Assembly (NCBI GenBank): GCA_032622095.1
Contig: CP136065.1
Coordinates: 93,069,343 to 93,133,342 of the forward strand
Length of the DNA: 64,000 nucleotides
Direction of reading: 5' to 3'
From: Siphonodentalium dalli
Taxonomy: Eukaryota > Mollusca > Scaphopoda > Gadilida > Siphonodentaliidae
The first letter of the stretch is position 1, and each line of letters opens with the position of its first letter. Both the position numbers and the translations under genes were made by a program. This document shows, one piece after another, positions 60,569 to 64,000 of the stretch. The notes below the pieces were generated by a model that saw only the letters and a list, made by a program, of their open reading frames with translations, was not told where the DNA came from and ran no database searches.

Positions 60569-60610
60569 ATTCTTTAATCACTGTATCCTAGCTTGGCACC
60601 CGAACTCAAC
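60569..60610 (-). other. AGTPBP1: 5' UTR part of exon 1, with a possible upstream acceptor
   Basis: Read on the minus strand, a pyrimidine-containing stretch ending in CCAG stands just before GTTGAGTTCGGG at 60610. If it is a real acceptor, a further non-coding exon and the promoter lie at higher coordinates. If not, this is simply 5' UTR. No TATA box or initiator could be assigned. Confidence 0.35.
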
Positions 60611-62150
60611 CTGGAATTGTATAACAAAAATAAATTCTCAATGATCTGATTGAGCCGAGACTTTTGAACAGCTACCGGTATGCGATAGTCTGAAACAGAT
60701 AGCAGGGGATCTCATTACCTTTTTTTTCAAATATAACGGCAACCAACAAATCGCAACAGAATGTAGCTAAAGCCAATAAGAAGATAGACTTTGCAATGAA
60801 TTTTTAAAGCGAAACATGAATAGTGACATCATACTGCGAGGAAAGCTATTGGTGGGTATTGCATTTTTATAAAAAAGCCATGATTTTTTGAGAAATAACA
60901 CTGTGATATATGTTTTTATCGAATATTCCTACCCACCTGAAATTTCTTTAATGAATGTGCTTATGATCCATTTTATTTAAATTGCTTACTTAATAAATGT
61001 TTATATTCAGACTAGAGAAAAATATTAATTGCAGGAATGACCAATCTGCAAAAGCGGTCATGTTGACTTAACTGCCAAGTAACCAAACAGCTTAAAACCA
61101 AGAGCCAAATTAACACCCGTTAATTGACTTGATCAGGCCTTTAATAAATTAAACAAGTGTACTGCACAGAGTATCCCCCGCCAAGGTGGCTTTCCGCTGA
61201 GGTCTTTATTTTCTGATGTGGCTTAATTTGAAAGATATCTAAATCTGGCTTGTTATGACTGAATAATACCTGCATGAATACCAAAAATTATTTAAACCGG
61301 TTCATATCTGTTTGAGTTATCAAGCCAGATAGACCAAAATCCCGAAAAAAATATACAAACAAAACAATGAAACAAGAGGCCAATCACGATCGGCAGATGT
61401 CAACCCATCCCTTGGCGATAGTAAATTACAATTATCGGAATCATAAATGAGAGTTTTGATGTTGAATTATAGAGTATACTGTTATGTACTATTATAGACA
61501 AATGTACATAACACAAATTATTGGAATTTATGAGTCACTCGCGTTTATATAAGAGAATGCACTGGTACAGGACCTGTAATGCTGCACCACCACAGCCTTG
61601 GGTTAAATGTGAAAAGGTGACCTGGACATGTACTACTTGGGTTAACAGAGTCCAATATAAGTTTACAATGGTAATGTATCAAATTCTACCAACAGCCATC
61701 AAGATAAGACACTCACTGCTGACCCATTAATATCAATTATATAGCAGAGCTGTCAACAAATCACAGACATTGTTTATGTTAAAGTCTGCATATCTATTAA
61801 ACCAATAACATTTATAATGACCTCAGACCATCTGTAGAGTGATTGCAGCACAGATGTTCTTGTCTACTATTAATATCATGTGATGTGTATTGTTGAAACT
61901 TTTTTTTAAATAGCTACCATAACTTTCTTTATCTGCACATTGGCATAAGAGATATCATAAAATAATATAGCCTTATCAATAGCTAAGTAGTCCAAAGGCA
62001 TGGGATGGAATTGATGAATTGGGTTTAATGTCGCCCCAAACAAATTTACCAGTACATATCACAAGATTTTGGACCGATTTAAACCAAATTTAGTGTGGTG
62101 ACCCCTTGGCAGAGTTATAATGTTGTTAGTTTTTCAAATTTTGTTAACTT
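60611..62150. other. Sequence upstream of the gene
   Basis: Promoter should lie here or further right if a non-coding first exon exists, but no core promoter element could be assigned. A dispersed repeat with a half M3 is at 61376-61600. Confidence 0.4.
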
Positions 62151-62215
62151 TAACCCTTTGAACCCTGGCTCCCGACAACGATCGACACCCTGACCCTGGG
62201 CTCCCAGTGGTATTT
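62151..62215. mobile_element. Left end of another TTAACCCTTTG element
   Basis: TTAACCCTTTGAACCCTGGC then CCCGACAACGATCGACACCC. No matching right end found in the window. Confidence 0.45.
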
Positions 62216-62817
62216 TTTTTATATTGTGGCCAGTGTTTAGATGTATGGTGTTGTTTATGTTCAAGTGGTGTCACATTTCTGAAACTTTAGATGTATGTTC
62301 CCCATGGACTACTGATTATTTTACGATCTGGTTACATTGCCACATGGTCACTCCCTGGTAACGGTTGCTAGGCATCTACCCAATATTGTAAGTAAAATAC
62401 AATTATAGCTTTTACGGTCGTAATTCAGTCCAAGGAAATGGCGTTTTTGATGCAGTCAACACCCTATTGTGAAATTTGAGATATATCTGGCCAGAAGTCT
62501 GATCCTAACTTGTATTTAAGGGTATTACCAGCTAATGTAGTCACATGATTAAAACATGGCGGGCCCCCGTGAACATATTAATGATCGTACGTAAACAAAT
62601 GTATTTGAAGTGAATAGTAATGTATTCTGCTGACCATTTTGTCTTTATTTGAATGAAATTGGTTGATTGAGAAGATCTGATTTATCTAAGCCACTTTATT
62701 ATGAATTATGCCATAATTAATGATATTTTAACTTGAAATTTAACTTGTTTAAAAAAAAATTGTAACTAACAAGTCAACAATTAGGCCTACATGTATGACA
62801 TACGATACATGTGATGT

Positions 62818-62985
62818 AATACATGAGGGTATCACCCCCCCCCCCCCTTTCGGTATGCGGGATTCAGGGTGTTTTGAAGCCGTACGCAGGATTCATACCC
62901 CCGAGTTAACTCCAGGATTCACAACCAAATTTAACTGGTATTCAGGATTCAGGGGGAGGGGGTGATACCCTCATACATGTCAGTG
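62818..62985. mobile_element. Short inverted-repeat element with poly-C arms
   Basis: ATACATGAGGGTATCACCCC and GGGGTGATACCCTCATACAT, with GGATTCAGG and GGATTCA repeated inside. Confidence 0.75.
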
Positions 62986-63399
62986 TGACACTGACACTTC
63001 TTCCTCTATTCATTTTAGTTATGATGTAAACTCCAGAGACACAATAATACCATATCATATCGTATTGATTTCATTGTCAAGTTGAAATTATGCCATAATT
63101 CATTGTCAAGTTGAAAATGGACACGAGGGGCTCGGGAGGTACTGGTTTGTTTATCCACTTAACCAGTTTCAAACCATACTTTATCATGTTGCACTGTTTA
63201 CATAAAACAATGCCTCCAACATTAATTGAGATATATAGTTCTGTCATACGCTAGAAAATAGTTTGTCTCATGAATTTTGTGAAGGTTGACACTTATATTT
63301 TGTCCATTTTCCAAGAATTAATTGAGAAACAAGAGGTGGCATCAGAGATGCTGTGTCTCGTTTTCGGTGGCTTACCGCCGGTGGCTACCGCCAATTGGT

Positions 63400-64000
63400 G
63401 TGCATCAGTATCGGTAGACTAATTAATAGGTAAAATCGAAAAATGACTAATTAAGGGCCATAACTCCATCAAATTTTATCGGGCCAGGCTGGTTTTCGAA
63501 CTCGTCGGAAATATTCTTGGCAAGTATGTCTATTCCAAATTTTAAACAAATCGGAGGACGTTTGTTGAAGTTATCGCGCTAACGAGCTAAAAATTCACGA
63601 AAAATGACAATTAAGGGCCATAACTCTATCAAATTTTATTGGGCCAGGCTGGTTTTCGAACTTGTCCAGGATATTATTGGAAGACACTTATATACAAAAT
63701 TTCAATCAAATCGGATAACGTTTGTTGAAGTTATCGCGCTAACGAGCTGAAAATTCGTGAAAAATGACTAATTAAGGGCCATAACTCTATCAAATTTTAT
63801 CGGACCAGGCCGGTTTTCGAACTCATCCGAGATATTCTTGGGAGACACCTATATACCAAATTTCAATCAAATCGGATAACGTTTGTTGAAGTTATCGCGC
63901 TAACGAGCTGAAAATTCAAAGGGCCATAACTCTGTAATAAATGTGCGGACAAACCCGATTTATTTGTCTGCAGCTTACGTGCATGGATATGTACTCACAC
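63400..64000. mobile_element. ~160-bp-unit array, cut by the window edge
   Basis: Units at about 63491, 63652 and 63812 share GGTTTTCGAACT.GTC, TTAAGGGCCATAACTCTATC and AAGTTATCGCGCTAACGAGC. Related to the 54849-56352 array through TTTTCGAACTC.TCCGAGATATT and the GAGTTATCGCGCTAACGGTG phrase. Confidence 0.85.

Overview
This is an AT-rich, intron-dominated animal sequence. It carries one recognisable host gene, complete, on the minus strand: a cytosolic carboxypeptidase of the CCP1 type (AGTPBP1, Nna1), the enzyme that trims glutamates from tubulin. I reconstructed 24 coding exons by reading conserved protein blocks and checking each GT-AG junction and its phase. They run from the ATG at 60568 down to the stop at 3915. 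They sum to 3726 bases with every junction in frame, giving a 1241-residue product. Its layout is an N-terminal armadillo-like helical region, a long acidic and Ser-rich linker, the CCP N-domain, the M14 carboxypeptidase domain with its zinc ligands and catalytic Glu, and an Asp-rich tail. No second host gene was found in the 3.9 kb downstream of the stop or the 3.4 kb upstream of the start.

The organism is most likely a mollusc, probably a bivalve. The reason is the repeat content: arrays of units near 160 bp with phrases such as 'ggccataactctg' and 'aagatggctgctggcggcc', which resemble the pearl-type elements known from oysters. The species cannot be told from this window.

The introns are packed with non-autonomous DNA transposons. 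At least six families sit between TTAA duplications (piggyBac-like target), and three of these share one internal palindromic hairpin while having different ends. A related empty site inside the window shows one insertion directly. There are also two hAT-type elements with 8-bp target duplications, a TA-flanked 1.4-kb element that ends inside the exon 4 splice donor, perfect-palindrome elements with mariner-like ends, double-hairpin elements, and four ~160-bp-unit arrays. One RT tail fragment of a non-LTR retrotransposon is present.

Layout, left to right: 1-3900 repeats downstream of the gene; 3915-12311 C-terminal and catalytic exons 24-20 with MITEs between; 12883-15615 first pearl-like array; 16033-16904 hAT element; 17046-28243 catalytic and N-domain exons 19-13; 28244-35960 a 7.7-kb intron holding an inverted duplication, MITEs and the RT tail; 35961-36670 the large Ser-rich exon 12; 36920-39980 second array and second hAT element; 41166-60568 exons 11-1 (linker and armadillo region) separated by repeat-filled introns; 60611-64000 upstream sequence with the start of another array.

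Two exons of the gene have extra copies of their 3' ends and splice donors nearby (exon 8 as a 71-bp tandem triplication, exon 6 as a decayed copy), which is unusual and worth following.
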